From positions 98,148-162,147 of the forward strand of contig CAVYDG010000017.1 in the NCBI GenBank assembly GCA_963767245.1: a stretch of DNA of 64,000 bases. The letters are read 5' to 3'. A model generated the notes under the pieces. It saw only the letters and a list, made by a program, of their open reading frames with translations. It was not told where the DNA came from and did no database searches. Every line of letters starts with the position of its first letter. The first letter of the stretch is position 1. Origin of the DNA: Roseiarcus sp963767245. GTDB lineage: Bacteria > Pseudomonadota > Alphaproteobacteria > Rhizobiales > Beijerinckiaceae. Position numbers and translations under genes: made by a program. Positions 51,799 to 61,573 of this stretch are shown here, piece after piece.

Positions 51799-52685
51799 GT
51801 GCCGGCGAAGACCCAGTGGCGGGCGCCTATATCGACGCGTGCCTCGCGGAGTTGGACGCGCCGAAACCGGGCAACGTGCACCGGTTCGCGGCCGGCCACG
51901 GCATGGAGGTCCAGGACTTCATTCGCAGCGCTGAGGCGAGCGCTGCTCCCATCGCGGCAAGGGGAGTACGGGTCGGAATCCGCGTCCGCGCCGCTGTCGA
52001 TGCGACCTTCTCGGCGGTCGGTCAGAACACTAATCTCGGCATCATCCTCCTGTGCGTCCCGCTGGCGGCCGCAGCGGAGGCCCCCGACCTTGCTCTGCGC
52101 CCAGCGCTCGGCAAAGTGCTCGGTCGTCTCGATCGAGAGGACGCCGCCGACGTCTTCTCCGCAATAGCTGCAGCCAATCCAGGCGGCCTCGGACGCGCGC
52201 CCCGGCATGACGTGCACGCACCTGCCACCGTAACGCTGCGCGAGGCGATGGCGGAGGCAGCGTCGTGGGATCGAATCGCGCGGCAGTACGTAACCGATTA
52301 CGACGACATTTTCTCGCTTGGCCTACCGGCGCTGGCGACGGCACGCCGGCGGCATAGGGAGGCCCACTGGTCGACGCTCGCCGTCTATTTGATGTTTCTC
52401 GCCACGATCTCCGACACGCACATTCTGCGCAAGTTTGACGCGGCTACCGCTGAGACGATCCGTAGTTACGCTGCAGACTGGCGCGACGCCTTCGCGGCGG
52501 CTCGCAATCCGGAAGAGATCACCGATGGCTTATTGAGCTGGGACGCGGCGCTGAAATCGCGCGGGATTAACCCCGGAACGAGCGCGGATCTCACCGTTGC
52601 GACCTTATTTGCTTCAAGTCTCTCCGCCATCCGCGCCGACAAAAGTGCAGTCGCCATCTTGCCCTTGCGCGCTAACGATGCTTAA
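51795..52685 (+). CDS. CitG-like protein of the H4MPT gene set (orf7)
   Basis: 296 residues of the triphosphoribosyl-dephospho-CoA synthase-like family: AYIDACLAELDAPKPGNVHR, HGMEVQDFIRSAEASAAPIA, QNTNLGIILLCVPLAAAAEA, VTDYDDIFSLGLPALATARR and LFASSLSAIRADKSAVAILP. In methylotrophs this gene (orf7) lies between orf5 and fae and is required for C1 metabolism in Methylorubrum. It probably performs a ribosyl- or phosphoribosyl-transfer step in cofactor synthesis, though this is not demonstrated. It overlaps orf5 by four bases. fae follows after 145 bp. Confidence 0.87.
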   Translation: MSAGEDPVAGAYIDACLAELDAPKPGNVHRFAAGHGMEVQDFIRSAEASAAPIAARGVRVGIRVRAAVDATFSAVGQNTNLGIILLCVPLAAAAEAPDLALRPALGKVLGRLDREDAADVFSAIAAANPGGLGRAPRHDVHAPATVTLREAMAEAASWDRIARQYVTDYDDIFSLGLPALATARRRHREAHWSTLAVYLMFLATISDTHILRKFDAATAETIRSYAADWRDAFAAARNPEEITDGLLSWDAALKSRGINPGTSADLTVATLFASSLSAIRADKSAVAILPLRANDA

Positions 52686-52829
52686 GTCGGGCGTGCGGGG
52701 TCAACCCGTGACTATCCGGCCAACCGATCCCGCCGCGATGGGATGCTGACAACAAGGATAGCCAGTCCGTCTCGTCGCGATCGGCGGGGGGGCGCATGTG
52801 GTTTGGCTTGATCCGAGGGAGGAGTTCGC

Positions 52830-53336
52830 ATGGCGAAGATTAATAAGCTTATGGTGGGCAAATCGCTGGTTGGCGACGGCAATGAAGTCGCTCATATCGA
52901 CCTCATCATCGGCCCTCGGGGCAGCGCGGCGGAGAGCGCTTTCGCTCACGCGCTGACGAACAACAAGGACGGCTTTACGGGCCTTCTGGCGGTCGTAGCG
53001 CCCAACCTGGCCACCAAGCCCTCCACGGTCATGTTCAACAAAGTGACGATCAAGGGCGCCAAGCAGGCGATGCAAATGTTCGGCCCCGCGCAACACGCGG
53101 TGGCCAAAGCGGTCGCCAATTCCGTCGCCGATGGAACAATTCCCGCGGCCGAGGCCGACGACGTGTTCATCTGCGTCGAAGTCTTCATCCACTGGGATGC
53201 GGCCGACGACAAGAAGATCCACGACTTCAACTATCAGGCTGTCAAGGAATCGATCGAGCGCGCCGTTAGCGGCAAGCCTACGCCTGCGGAAGTCGTCAGC
53301 CAGCGCGAGGCGGCCAAGCATCCATTCAGCCCTTAG
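52830..53336 (+). CDS. fae: Formaldehyde-activating enzyme
   Basis: 168 residues: MAKINKLMVGKSLVGDGNEV then AHIDLIIGPRGSAAESAFAH, with His22 matching the catalytic His17 of the family. Also present are TNNKDGFTGLLAVVAPNLAT and KPSTVMFNKVTIKGAKQAMQ. Fae condenses formaldehyde with H4MPT and is highly expressed in methylotrophs. The ATG has GGGAGGAG eight bases upstream, a very strong site. A terminator follows. Position after mch-orf5-orf7 is the standard arrangement. Confidence 0.97.
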   Translation: MAKINKLMVGKSLVGDGNEVAHIDLIIGPRGSAAESAFAHALTNNKDGFTGLLAVVAPNLATKPSTVMFNKVTIKGAKQAMQMFGPAQHAVAKAVANSVADGTIPAAEADDVFICVEVFIHWDAADDKKIHDFNYQAVKESIERAVSGKPTPAEVVSQREAAKHPFSP

Positions 53337-53372
53337 GTCGCTTCATCGCTGGCTGTTTCACGATCGGAACCT

Positions 53373-53406
53373 GCGCGCGGGAGATTGTGCTCGCGCGCGC
53401 TTTTTT
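53373..53406 (+). terminator. Terminator after fae
   Basis: GCGCGCG (53373-53379) pairs with CGCGCGC (53394-53400), followed by TTTTTT. It lies about 35 bases past the fae stop codon. Confidence 0.78.
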
Positions 53407-53421
53407 CTGGCTCCGCTCAGC

Positions 53422-53961
53422 TCAGGTACGCACGTTAAGGGCGATGCGCGTAAGGTCGATGCCGGAGCGGGCCGAGAGTTTGTGTTTGAGCCGACCGGCC
53501 ACGAGCAAGCGCAGGATCTCGAGTTCGAGCGGGCTCCGGTCCGATATTTTGCCGGCTTTCGCACCGGTGCGGAGAAACGCGATTTGACGCGTCATTTCTG
53601 GGGTGCAGATAGACGCCTCCGTCCACGACTGATTTCACCACGCCTTGCAAGAAAGCGGGATCGTCGTTGTTGGTGAGATAGACGCCCGCCTCGTTCGCCC
53701 GGGCCGCCATCGTAGGCTCGTCGTTCATGCTGAATATGATGATATTAGCCTGCGGCCCGCGCCACAAATGCAGCGAACCAATTCCAGCCCAGACAGGAAG
53801 ATTCAGATCGATTATGGCAATCGGGCGTGCCGGCGAAATAGCCGGAATAGCCGGCTGTGCCGTCGGACGCCTCGAAAACTTCGAGGCTCAGATCCGAACT
53901 CAAGAATTGAGCGGCAACCCGAGATCACGATCGGATGGTCGTCGACGATGAGGACCCGCAC
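53422..53961 (-). pseudogene. LuxR/NarL-type response regulator with several frameshifts
   Basis: From a GTG at 53961 the minus strand reads VRVLIVDDHPIVISGCRSIL (receiver with Asp pair). After several frame changes it continues with NIIIFSMNDEPTMAARANEA, VYLTNNDDPAFLQGVVKSVV and VDGGVYLHP. The C-terminal helix-turn-helix is recovered in yet other frames (LELEILRLLVAGR, then IALNVRT and a stop at 53422). At least four breaks are needed. The number of breaks points to true decay rather than sequencing error. It may have controlled C1 genes, since it adjoins fae. Confidence 0.75.
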
Positions 53962-54124
53962 TCACTCTGCTCCCGCGGCGGCTGGCCGCGCGCCTCCCTC
54001 CGGACCCGGCTCAAGACCGACGCTTTGACGACGCTCAAACTCGATGCATCTTGCGGCGGGCAGAACGCATTGACGGTCTCACCAAAGCTAAGTCCAAGAA
54101 CCGATGGGATCGCGTTTGATCTTA

Positions 54125-55060
54125 GAGTCTGTCCGGAAACATCATGTCGGATTGCATAGCTTTCGCAGCATGAGGCGGATGGAGGCGAGGCGCAGGAAGG
54201 CGAGCGCCTTGCGGTTGAGGCATTCCCAGTCCTTGGCCAGTCTGCGGCAGCGGCCAAGCCAGGCGAGGGTGCGTTCGACGATCCAGCGCTTGGGCAGGAC
54301 GACGAAGCCTTTGGCGTGACCCAATCGCTTGACGATCTCAAGGTCGAGGCGCACCAGAATGCGTTTCATCGCGCCCTGGAATTCCGGCCCCTGGTAACCT
54401 CCGTCGGCGTAGAGCTTGACCAGAAACGGGAAGGCTCCGAACAGGCTCGCCATCAGCAGCGCGCCGCCGTCGCGGTCCTGAATGTCGGCGGAATGCACGA
54501 TCGCGTGCATCAGGAGGCCTTGCGTGTCGACAAGAACGTGCCGCTTCTTGCCCTTGATCTTCTTGCCTGCATCGTAACCGGGCGGATCGATGCAGGCCCC
54601 CCTTTTCCGCGCTTTTGACGCTCTGGCTGTCGATGATGGCGGCGGTCGGGCTCGCTTCGCGGGAGGCCTGCTCGCGACAGCGCGTGTAAAGCGCCTCATG
54701 GATGCGGTCGAGCGTGCCGTCCCAGCTCCACAGATCGAAATAATCGTAGACCGTCGAGCGCGGCGGCAAGTCCTTGGGGATCGCCCGCCACTGGCAGCCG
54801 GTGCTCAACACATACATCAAGCCGTTGACGACTTCACGTACGTTCACCGTCCGCCTGTTGCCGCCGCGCTTCCCCGGCCGGATGAGCGGCTCCGACAGCG
54901 CCCATTCCTCGTCGGTCAGGTCGCTCGGATAGCGCAACTTGCTGCGGTCATAGCGACCCCGATTTTCATTCGTCCACACAGGCGAACCCCCAAGCGAATC
55001 AGGCCGCCTTGCTTAAATCACAAGCAATTCTAACGATTCGTTATTTTCCCGGACAGGCTC
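54125..55060 (-). mobile_element. IS5-family insertion sequence
   Basis: 936 bp with inverted ends GAGTCTGTCCGGAAA on the left and GAGCCTGTCCGGGAAA read inward on the right, flanked by TTA direct repeats at 54122-54124 and 55061-55063. It holds a two-frame transposase. It lies next to the decayed response regulator, where a partner sensor kinase gene might be expected. Confidence 0.85.
54142..54979 (-). CDS. IS5-family transposase, two frames
   Basis: The first frame, from 54979, reads LRYPSDLTDEEWALSEPLIR, VREVVNGLMYVLSTGCQWRA and TAAIIDSQSVKSAEKGG with the first catalytic Asp. The second continues GACIDPPGYDAGKKIKGKKR, GFVVLPKRWIVERTLAWLGR with the Glu, ending MLRKLCNPT. They meet at AAAAGGGGGG in the sense strand (about 54603-54612), a plausible slippery site, so frameshifting may produce the full transposase as in other IS5 elements. 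Both halves look well preserved. Confidence 0.82.
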
Positions 55061-55309
55061 TTAGGTAGATTTGTCTGGGAGCTATCGGGAAATACTCCCG
55101 AAATATTCGGGACTCTTGGCTCAAGAATATGGAGAATAAATGAAGTTCCACGCGACTGGAGACGAGGCTATCCTACTACTTTCGCGGGCGGGTTCAAGAA
55201 AAACGGTTTGCGTCTCTCGGGGGCTAGCTCGCGAGTCCCCTTGGGGAGCCGGGCGCAACGGAGGGGAAGAAATGGCGAACCAAGTTGTGTGGGGCATCGC
55301 GACGGCCGC

Positions 55310-55830
55310 CGTCGTTCTCGCTCTCCTCACGATCTCCTCGCGCGCGGACACGATCGTGCTGTCGCTGGCTGCGGCTCGAGATGGGATGGATAGCGGCGCA
55401 GCGGCGAAGATCGGCGGCATGGACCGCCAGACGCTTCGCGACTGGGTTCACCGCTTCAACGTCTGGGGAGCGGATGGGCTGTTCGACAACTGGACGGACG
55501 GTCCGAAGCCTCGCCTGTCGGAAGAGCAACTGGCTCAGTTGGCGCAGGTCGTCGAGGCCGGTCCGGACCGTGAGAAGGATGGCGTCGTGCGTTGGCGGCG
55601 CGTCGACCTCAAGCGCGTCTCGCCGAGAAGTTTGGGATCGACTTTCATCCCGTAGCGTCGGAAAGCTTCTGAGGAAGCTGGGCTTGTGCACATGAGCGCA
55701 AGGCCGCGCCATCCGGCAGGACGAGCGGATCGTCGCGGCGTTTAAAAAAACTTCCCGCGGGCGCTGAAGGCCCATCTCGAAGGCCTGCGCGAGACGACGC
55801 AGGTCGAAATCTGGTTTGAGATGCTATGAG
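55310..55830 (+). pseudogene. IS630-family transposase remnant
   Basis: LAAARDGMDSGAAAKIGGMD then RQTLRDWVHRFNVWGADGLF and PKPRLSEEQLAQLAQVVEAG are the N-terminal helix-turn-helix part of an IS630 transposase, a different one from that at 7.7 kb. The frame then slips near 55620. Later pieces (VGKLLRKLG, and ALKAHLEGLRETTQVEIWFE near 55800) lie in other frames, and the DDE core is missing. The upstream part of the same open frame (55140-55310) has a signal-like segment and no recognised function. Confidence 0.72.
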
Positions 55831-55896
55831 GGCGGACACCGCCCAGGTTGAGTGTTCAAACTGGCAGGCATCCGCACTCGAATCAGGGAGCCTGCC

Positions 55897-57036
55897 ATGA
55901 TGCCGTCCGAGAACAGAGTCCTTATCGCCATTGAGCTAAGCGTCTCGTCGTGGTTTGTCGCGGTTCGGTTGCCAGGTAGCGAGAAGTCGCGACTGCACCG
56001 CGTCGAAGGAGGAGACACGACGGCACTGTTAGCGCTCATCAGAGATCTGCGATCGCGCGCTGAGACCAAACTCCGGCACGCCGCAGATGTCGCATGCTGC
56101 TTCGAGGCCGGCCGTGATGGCTTTTGGCTGCACCGATTATTAACAGCGCATGGCGCCATTGCCTACGTGCTCGAGCCGACCAGCATCCTCGTGAACCGAC
56201 GCGCCCGTAGGGCCAAGACCGATAGGCTCGATGCCGAAGGCATGCTGCGCGTACTGGCAGCCTGGTTCGGCGGTGATCGCCAGGTATGCAGTATCGTGAG
56301 TGTGCCGACGCCTGAGGACGAAGATGCCAAACGACCGCACCGCGAGCGTGAGCATCTGGTCCAAGAGAGACAGCGCCTTGAGAACAGGATGGAAGCGCTG
56401 CTGTTTACTCAAGGCATCCGAGGAAGGCCGTCGCTGCGCTCGTGGGAATGCGACATAGCCAAGCTGCGGACTGGGGATGGCCGTGTACTGCCTTGCCTGA
56501 TGCAGGCCGAACTCAACCGCCTTCGACGGCGGCTTGTGCTGATTTTGGAGCTGATCCACGAGATGGAAGCCGAGCGCACCAAGGCGCTGGCCGCCAAGGG
56601 GGACGACGCGATGACCCGGAAAATCGCGGACCTTCAGCGCATCCGCGGCATCGGCGCGAACTTCTCCACCGTGCTGGCGCGCGAGGTGCTTTACCGCTCC
56701 TTCGCCAATCGTCGTCAGCTCGCCAGTTACGTGGGCATAGCGCCCATGCCCTACCAGAGTGGTGGAATGGATTGCGACCGAAGCATTAGCCGCGCGGGCA
56801 ACCCAAGGGCGCGAACGACACTCATCCAGCTCGCTTGGCTGTGGCTGCGCTATCAGCCTGGCAGCGCGCTTTCCGACTGGTTCCGCCGCCGCGTCGGAAC
56901 GCTGCAAGGGCGGACGCGCCGGATCGCCATCGTGGCCATGGCAAGAAAGCTTTTGATCGCACTCTGGCGATATGTCGAGACCGGCGTGTTGCCAGATGGC
57001 GTCGAGCTGAGGGCGATGGAAGAAGCGACGGCTTAG
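55897..57036 (+). CDS. IS110-family transposase, second type
   Basis: 379 residues from MMPSENRVLIAIELSVSSWF. The RuvC-like part has DVACCFEAGRDGFWLHRLLT and RARRAKTDRLDAEGMLRVLA. The C-terminal half has IADLQRIRGIGANFSTVLAR and RQLASYVGIAPMPYQSGGMD then CDRSISRAGNPRARTTLIQL. It is clearly distinct from the 20.8-kb transposase and resembles the subgroup with longer proteins. No inverted ends were recognised. The gene appears intact and precedes the second IS21 element. Confidence 0.88.
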   Translation: MMPSENRVLIAIELSVSSWFVAVRLPGSEKSRLHRVEGGDTTALLALIRDLRSRAETKLRHAADVACCFEAGRDGFWLHRLLTAHGAIAYVLEPTSILVNRRARRAKTDRLDAEGMLRVLAAWFGGDRQVCSIVSVPTPEDEDAKRPHREREHLVQERQRLENRMEALLFTQGIRGRPSLRSWECDIAKLRTGDGRVLPCLMQAELNRLRRRLVLILELIHEMEAERTKALAAKGDDAMTRKIADLQRIRGIGANFSTVLAREVLYRSFANRRQLASYVGIAPMPYQSGGMDCDRSISRAGNPRARTTLIQLAWLWLRYQPGSALSDWFRRRVGTLQGRTRRIAIVAMARKLLIALWRYVETGVLPDGVELRAMEEATA

Positions 57037-57408
57037 CAAAACAGCAAATCGTCGCCGGCGGCATCACCCCCTACGACGATACGGGAACCGCGACCGTCTT
57101 CGTCTTTGGTAGCTTTCAACTACCGCGTTTGAGGTGGGTCGCGTTCACCCGGGCAACGCCTCGTGTATGAGGCATTATGGTGCGGGCGCCCTCGCAGAGC
57201 CCGACCGCATGTAAGGTTACGCAGCATCTGCTGCGACGCAGGATCGCCCGGGTGCTGATTCCGACGGAAGCCGCCACCTTTAACGAGATGATGTCGCCAC
57301 TCATAACGAGATGATTGCGCCACCTGCAACGGGATGATCCCGCCAGGGTGGGCGTCTCTTCGCTGGCCAGATTTAAGGTCGCTTCTTTGGGCCACCAAGG
57401 GAGCACCG

Positions 57409-58959
57409 ATGCCAGCCGAGAGAGTTGCCATGCGCGATGTACGCGTGATCATTCGCCTTAAATATTTGTCTTCGCTCACGACGAGCGAGATTGCCCGGCG
57501 TCTTGGGTTGGCGCGTTCGACGGTACGGGAGACCTTGAGCCGTTTCGAGAGTTCGGACTTGATCTGGCCGCTACCCGAGGGCCTGAGCGACGAAGGGTTG
57601 GAAGCTGCGCTTTACGCCAACCGGCGCAGCAAACGGGGTCATCGGCGCCATGCCGAACCGGACTGGCCGGCGGTTCATCGGGAGATGAAACGCAAGCACG
57701 TCACCCTGCTGATCGTCTGGGACGAGTATATTGCGCAGAACCCAGGCGGCTACAGCTATTCGCGGTTCTGCGAACTTTATCGAGCCTTCGAGACAAAATT
57801 GTCGCCGACGATGCGCCAGACGCATGCGGCGGGCGAACGATTGTTTGTCGATTACGCCGGCGATGGCGTTCCAGTCCTGATTGATCGGCTGACGGGCGAG
57901 ATTCGCAAGGCGCAGATATTCGTCGCGGTGCTCGGCGCATCGAGCTTCACCTTTGCCTGGGCGAGCTGGACGCAGACCCTTCCCGATTGGATCGACGCCC
58001 ACGTGCATGCTTTCGCGGCGATCGGCGGCGTTCCGCATTTGCTCGTGCCGGACAATACCAGGACCGCCGTCATAAAGGCCTGCTTCTATGACCCTCTGGT
58101 CAATCGCACCTATGCCGAAATGGCGGCCCATTACGACACCGCCATCCTGCCGGCGCGGCCGAGAAAACCTCGCGACAAGGCGAAAGTCGAACAAGCGGTG
58201 CTGATTGTCGAGCGCTGGCTGCTCGGGCGGTTGCGTCACCGCATCTTCGTCAGCCTCGCTGAGGTCAACGAAGCCATCGGCGAGTTGCTCAAGCATCTGA
58301 ACGAAGAACGACCCATCCGGAGGCTCGGCGTGACTCGCCGGCAATTGCTGGAGGAGATCGACCGTCCGGCGCTCAAGTCTCTGCCGGCCGAGCCCTATGT
58401 CTTCAGCGAATGGCGCGTCTGTCGGGTCGGCATCGATTATCACGTCGACGCCGGCTCTCACTATTACAGCGTTCCCTATCGCTTCGCCCGCGCCGAGGTG
58501 GACGTCCGGATGACCGCCAGGACGGTCGAGATTTTCCTCAAAGGCGAGCGGATCGCCGCGCATTTGCGCATCAGCGGCAATCGCAAACATACGACGATCC
58601 CCGAACACATGCCGTCCTCCCACCGCCGCTATGCGGGCTGGACGATCGACCGCATCCGCCAGGACGCGCGCGCGATCGGACCGGCGACTGCGGCGCTCTG
58701 CGAGCAGATTCTCGAGCATAGACTGCATCCGGAACAGGGCTACCGGGCGTGTCTGGGGATCGTCCGCCTTTCCGGTCCCTATGGCGTCGGACGCGTCGAA
58801 GCGGCGGCGGAACGCGCCATTGATATCGGCGCGCGCACCTATGGCTCCGTCAAGTCCATCCTCGACAACAATCTTGATCGGCGCCCCGCGCAAAAGCGCG
58901 CCGCGGACGGAACGCCGATCCTGCATCCCAATATCCGTGGCCCGCGCTATTACAATTAG
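57409..58959 (+). CDS. istA: IS21 transposase IstA, copy B
   Basis: 516 residues from an ATG with AAGGGAG upstream; a longer open frame begins inside the IS end and is not used. The N-terminal helix-turn-helix is SSLTTSEIARRLGLARSTVR. The core reads FVDYAGDGVPVLIDRLTGEI, LLVPDNTRTAVIKACFYDPL and PRDKAKVEQAVLIVERWLLG. It aligns along its length with copy A, the differences being scattered substitutions. It ends GPRYYN 11 bases before istB. Confidence 0.94.
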   Translation: MPAERVAMRDVRVIIRLKYLSSLTTSEIARRLGLARSTVRETLSRFESSDLIWPLPEGLSDEGLEAALYANRRSKRGHRRHAEPDWPAVHREMKRKHVTLLIVWDEYIAQNPGGYSYSRFCELYRAFETKLSPTMRQTHAAGERLFVDYAGDGVPVLIDRLTGEIRKAQIFVAVLGASSFTFAWASWTQTLPDWIDAHVHAFAAIGGVPHLLVPDNTRTAVIKACFYDPLVNRTYAEMAAHYDTAILPARPRKPRDKAKVEQAVLIVERWLLGRLRHRIFVSLAEVNEAIGELLKHLNEERPIRRLGVTRRQLLEEIDRPALKSLPAEPYVFSEWRVCRVGIDYHVDAGSHYYSVPYRFARAEVDVRMTARTVEIFLKGERIAAHLRISGNRKHTTIPEHMPSSHRRYAGWTIDRIRQDARAIGPATAALCEQILEHRLHPEQGYRACLGIVRLSGPYGVGRVEAAAERAIDIGARTYGSVKSILDNNLDRRPAQKRAADGTPILHPNIRGPRYYN

Positions 58960-58970
58960 GAGAAGCGATC

Positions 58971-59747
58971 TTGCTCAAACATCCGACCCTCGATCAACTT
59001 TACGCCCTCGGCCTCCAGGGCATGGCCAAGGGCTTTACGGAAATCGGCGCCGAGGCCGACAATCTCGACAAACGCGAATGGCTCGGGCTTCTGCTCGATC
59101 GCGAGGCGTCATGGCGTCAGGATAAGAGGTTCGCGGCGCGACTGCGCTACGCCAAATTGCGCCAGCAAGCCTGCGCCGAAGATGTCGATTATCGAAGCCC
59201 GCGCGGCCTCGATCGGCCCCTGTTCCAAAAGCTCGTCGAGGGGCATTGGATCGAGGCCCACGAAAACTTGGCCCTCGTTGGCCCGACCGGCGTCGGCAAG
59301 TCATGGCTCGCTTCAGCGCTTGGCCACAAGGCCTGCCGCGATAATCGCTCGGTGCTCTATCACCGCATCCCAAAGCTCTTCGAAGATCTCGCCCTGGCGC
59401 GCGGCGATGGCCGTCATCCGCGCCTCCTGCGTGCGCTCGGCCGCGCCGACCTTCTCATTCTCGACGATTGGGGTTTGGAGCCCCTCGACGCCGGCGCCCG
59501 GCATGATCTTCTGGAAATCCTCGAAGAGCGATACGGCCGCCGCTCGACCATCGTCACATCCCAACTCCCCGTGGACCGCTGGCATCACGTCGTCAACGAC
59601 CCGACCTACGCCGATGCGATCCTCGACCGTCTCGTTCACAACGCCCATCGGATCGAACTGGCTGGCGAAAGCTTGCGACGCGTCCGGCCAAGTCGTGAAA
59701 AAATTGCAGATGAAAACTTGACCAGACAACAGCCCAAGCGCCAATAA
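58971..59747 (+). CDS. istB: IS21 helper ATPase IstB, copy B
   Basis: 258 residues from a TTG after AGGAGAAGCGATC, the same start as in copy A. It begins LLKHPTLDQLYALGLQGMAK. Walker A is LALVGPTGVGKSWLASALGH, Walker B ADLLILDDWGLEPLDAGARH and sensor-like STIVTSQLPVDRWHHVVNDP. IstB is the AAA+ partner of IstA that selects the target and stimulates transposition. Unlike copy A, it is unbroken. Confidence 0.94.
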   Translation: MLKHPTLDQLYALGLQGMAKGFTEIGAEADNLDKREWLGLLLDREASWRQDKRFAARLRYAKLRQQACAEDVDYRSPRGLDRPLFQKLVEGHWIEAHENLALVGPTGVGKSWLASALGHKACRDNRSVLYHRIPKLFEDLALARGDGRHPRLLRALGRADLLILDDWGLEPLDAGARHDLLEILEERYGRRSTIVTSQLPVDRWHHVVNDPTYADAILDRLVHNAHRIELAGESLRRVRPSREKIADENLTRQQPKRQ

Positions 59748-59853
59748 TCAAAGCGCCAGCGAGCCCGCTCCACCCCGGCGGCATCATTCCGTTACAGGTG
59801 GCGGCATCATCTCGTTACAACATGGCGCTTTCGTCGGAATCCGCACGCCCGGG

Positions 59854-60214
59854 ACCCGAGAAACTGTATCTCGCACTCAACCCAGTTCGGAGGATTGCAT
59901 GCAGAAAAGGTAATTGACATGCAGAAACGTAATTGACAGCCGAACCCTCATGTAAGGACGAAGCCCGGATCGGCCAGAAGAACGGCCAGGTTCGACAGTG
60001 GGCCCGGCGCGGAACGAGACCCCGCCAGCCTGCCGACCAGCGCTGCCATAAATTCCCTTATTAGAGGACTCCCGTGCCGGTCGGCCCCAACGGGGAGACG
60101 CGCCCCTTCCCCTTGCTCGCCGCGTGAAACTCGCGGCGATCCGTATCGAGGACGCGCATGGCGGCGGCGTGGCGGCCAGTCTAATCGGCCACAAGCTCAG
60201 TCGCGCCGTACCCG
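59854..60214. other. Gap without a recognisable gene
   Basis: Follows the IS21 element. It contains two close copies of a motif like CATGCAGAAACGTAATTGACA (59898-59937 region) but no coding frame with family resemblance. It probably consists of flank debris of earlier insertions. Confidence 0.45.
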
Positions 60215-60313
60215 AAAGCTGCCGACCGCCTCAGCGCGATGCGCGGCTCGGGCGAGACCTACAGCGACGTCATCTTGCAGCTGACGGCCGGGGATGGGGG
60301 CCGAGAAGTCTGA
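60215..60313 (+). pseudogene. Possible VapB-type antitoxin C-terminal remnant
   Basis: One plus frame reads KAADRLSAMRGSGETYSDVI then LQLTAGDGGREV and a stop. The pattern of a Leu-x2-Met/Leu-Arg segment followed by GE-x-YSDVIL is seen at the C terminus of small VapB/DUF217-like antitoxins. No start codon, upstream beta-strand part or toxin gene is present. Weak call from a short stretch. Confidence 0.3.
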
Positions 60314-60331
60314 TCGGCCGGGCGGCGCTCA

Positions 60332-60891
60332 TCATTGACCTGCCAAAAGGTAGTTTTTCACCAAATAGGTGATGCCCCGGGTCCACAATTCGTCTGTGTT
60401 GCCGCGAATGTCCACGCTATGGACAAACACCAATTTCCGGGCCGCGATGTCGGCCATGTAGACGTTGATATTGAGAATCAGATCCGAGACCTTCTGGACC
60501 GCCAACCATGCGGCGTAGTCAGCTCCGAGCTGCTTGCCGTAATCGAACTCGCAACCGCCGCAAGCGCCGATCTCTGGACCGGCAGCCATTTTCGCGGCTG
60601 CGTCGGCGGGTATGGACACAAACTTATATCGGCCTGAGGCTTCGAGCTTCGCCTTTCAGTCAGGGACTCGATCGACGCAAGGCGAACCCGCTCCGCGTTG
60701 GTCGTCGGCTCTAGATCCGCGTGATCGTTCAGGAACTGGACGTTGAGCAAAGCGACGACCCTGACCGGATCGTATGGCCCGGCCGCCGCCGTCGAGCGAG
60801 TGCCAACGGCGACTGATCCGAGAATCAGGAACGCCGCACCCGCCAACGCGGCAAGCTGCGCTCGACCGGCAGCAAACGCCTCGGGCCTCAT
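60332..60891 (-). pseudogene. DUF2380/DUF3280-like exported protein, frameshifted
   Basis: The first frame, from 60891, has a signal-like AQLAALAGAAFLILGSVAVG and VVALLNVQFLNDHADLEPTT then NAERVRLASIESLTER. At about 60645 it must shift by one base to continue with LEASGRYKFVSIPADAAAKM, GGCEFDYGKQLGADYAAWLA, VQKVSDLILNINVYMADIAA and DIRGNTDELWTRGITYLVKN. The joined product of about 185 residues resembles DUF2380/DUF3280 proteins that occur beside quinoprotein-relay genes. Function unknown. The single indel may be real or a base-call error. Confidence 0.62.
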
Positions 60892-60999
60892 TTCCTCGCG
60901 CGGATCAACCGTTAGATCGTCCTCCGGCCCAACCCAATCGGCTGGAAACTAGATCAAGGCAAGAGGCGATATGTTTGTTGGCACCACTCAAGCCGTCCC

Positions 61000-61189
61000 T
61001 GACCGACGAGATATTGCCGCCGGCGCAACCGAAGCCCTTGAAGACCTGCTCATCGGCGATGCGCGAGCCTGGGGCGATGTCCGAGCTGGTCAGGGTCATC
61101 GTCTGGGCCGCGGCCGCGTGGACGCTCACGAGGGAGGCGGCGAAAAGCGCGAATCCGTTTGTTCTGAGCAGGAGTCCCCTCCCTTTCAA
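61000..61189 (-). pseudogene. PEBP (YbhB)-like protein, N-terminal remnant
   Basis: Starts with a signal-like MKGRGLLLRTNGFALFAASL, then MTLTSSDIAPGSRIADEQVF and KGFGCAGGNIS, the N-terminal part of phosphatidylethanolamine-binding-like proteins. Where PALSWSGAP would be expected the sequence diverges (SVRDGLSGANKH). A deletion has removed the rest. It lies between the DUF2380-like and SoxYZ-like genes. Confidence 0.6.
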
Positions 61190-61573
61190 GGCTGCGCAAT
61201 AGGCAAACCGCCGCTAAAAAAGGAGGAACACTCGCGTCCCAACTTTAGTCGTTCTTTTCAGTCAAAACCGATCTGCCCGTTTGCACTGCGCGGGACATCG
61301 GCGTCGACGACGCCTGGAGCTGCTACTTATGCTTCTGCGGCACGAGATTTCCTAGGGATAGAGTTGAAATCGGCTCGGTATTGGCATCACGGCGACGCCA
61401 TGGAGGCAGCCGGACTGAGACGCCAAATTTCAGAAGAGAGGGTGAGCCGTCTGCGCGAATACGCGGCAACGGGCGCCAAAAGCTGCGGTCGGATCTCGTG
61501 CGGCGGGCCCGTCTCCACCATCGTTTTGGCCGCTATTTCAAATTCGCCGCTCGAGCAGTGTCCACCCCTCGTC
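61190..61573. other. Gap of about 380 bp without a recognisable gene
   Basis: Lies between the PEBP remnant and the SoxYZ-like gene. Open frames crossing it on the plus strand are continuations of the antisense of neighbouring genes and lack family features. No repeat was found. Confidence 0.45.

Larger units (their letters stand above)
57253..59845 (+). mobile_element. IS21-family insertion sequence, copy B (intact)
   Basis: 2.6 kb with ends TGCTGATTCCGACGGAAGCC (left) and TGCGGATTCCGACGAAAGCG (right, read inward), flanked by an 8-bp duplication CGCCCGGG (57245-57252 and 59846-59853). Each end has repeated TAACGRGATGATG motifs. istA and istB are intact, so it could move and could also mobilise copy A at 954-3551. 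Confidence 0.92.

Noticed and set aside
55140..55310. A separate small exported protein gene before the IS630 remnant
   Set aside because: The signal-like stretch is joined directly to transposase residues, has no homology, and its only support is an open frame.
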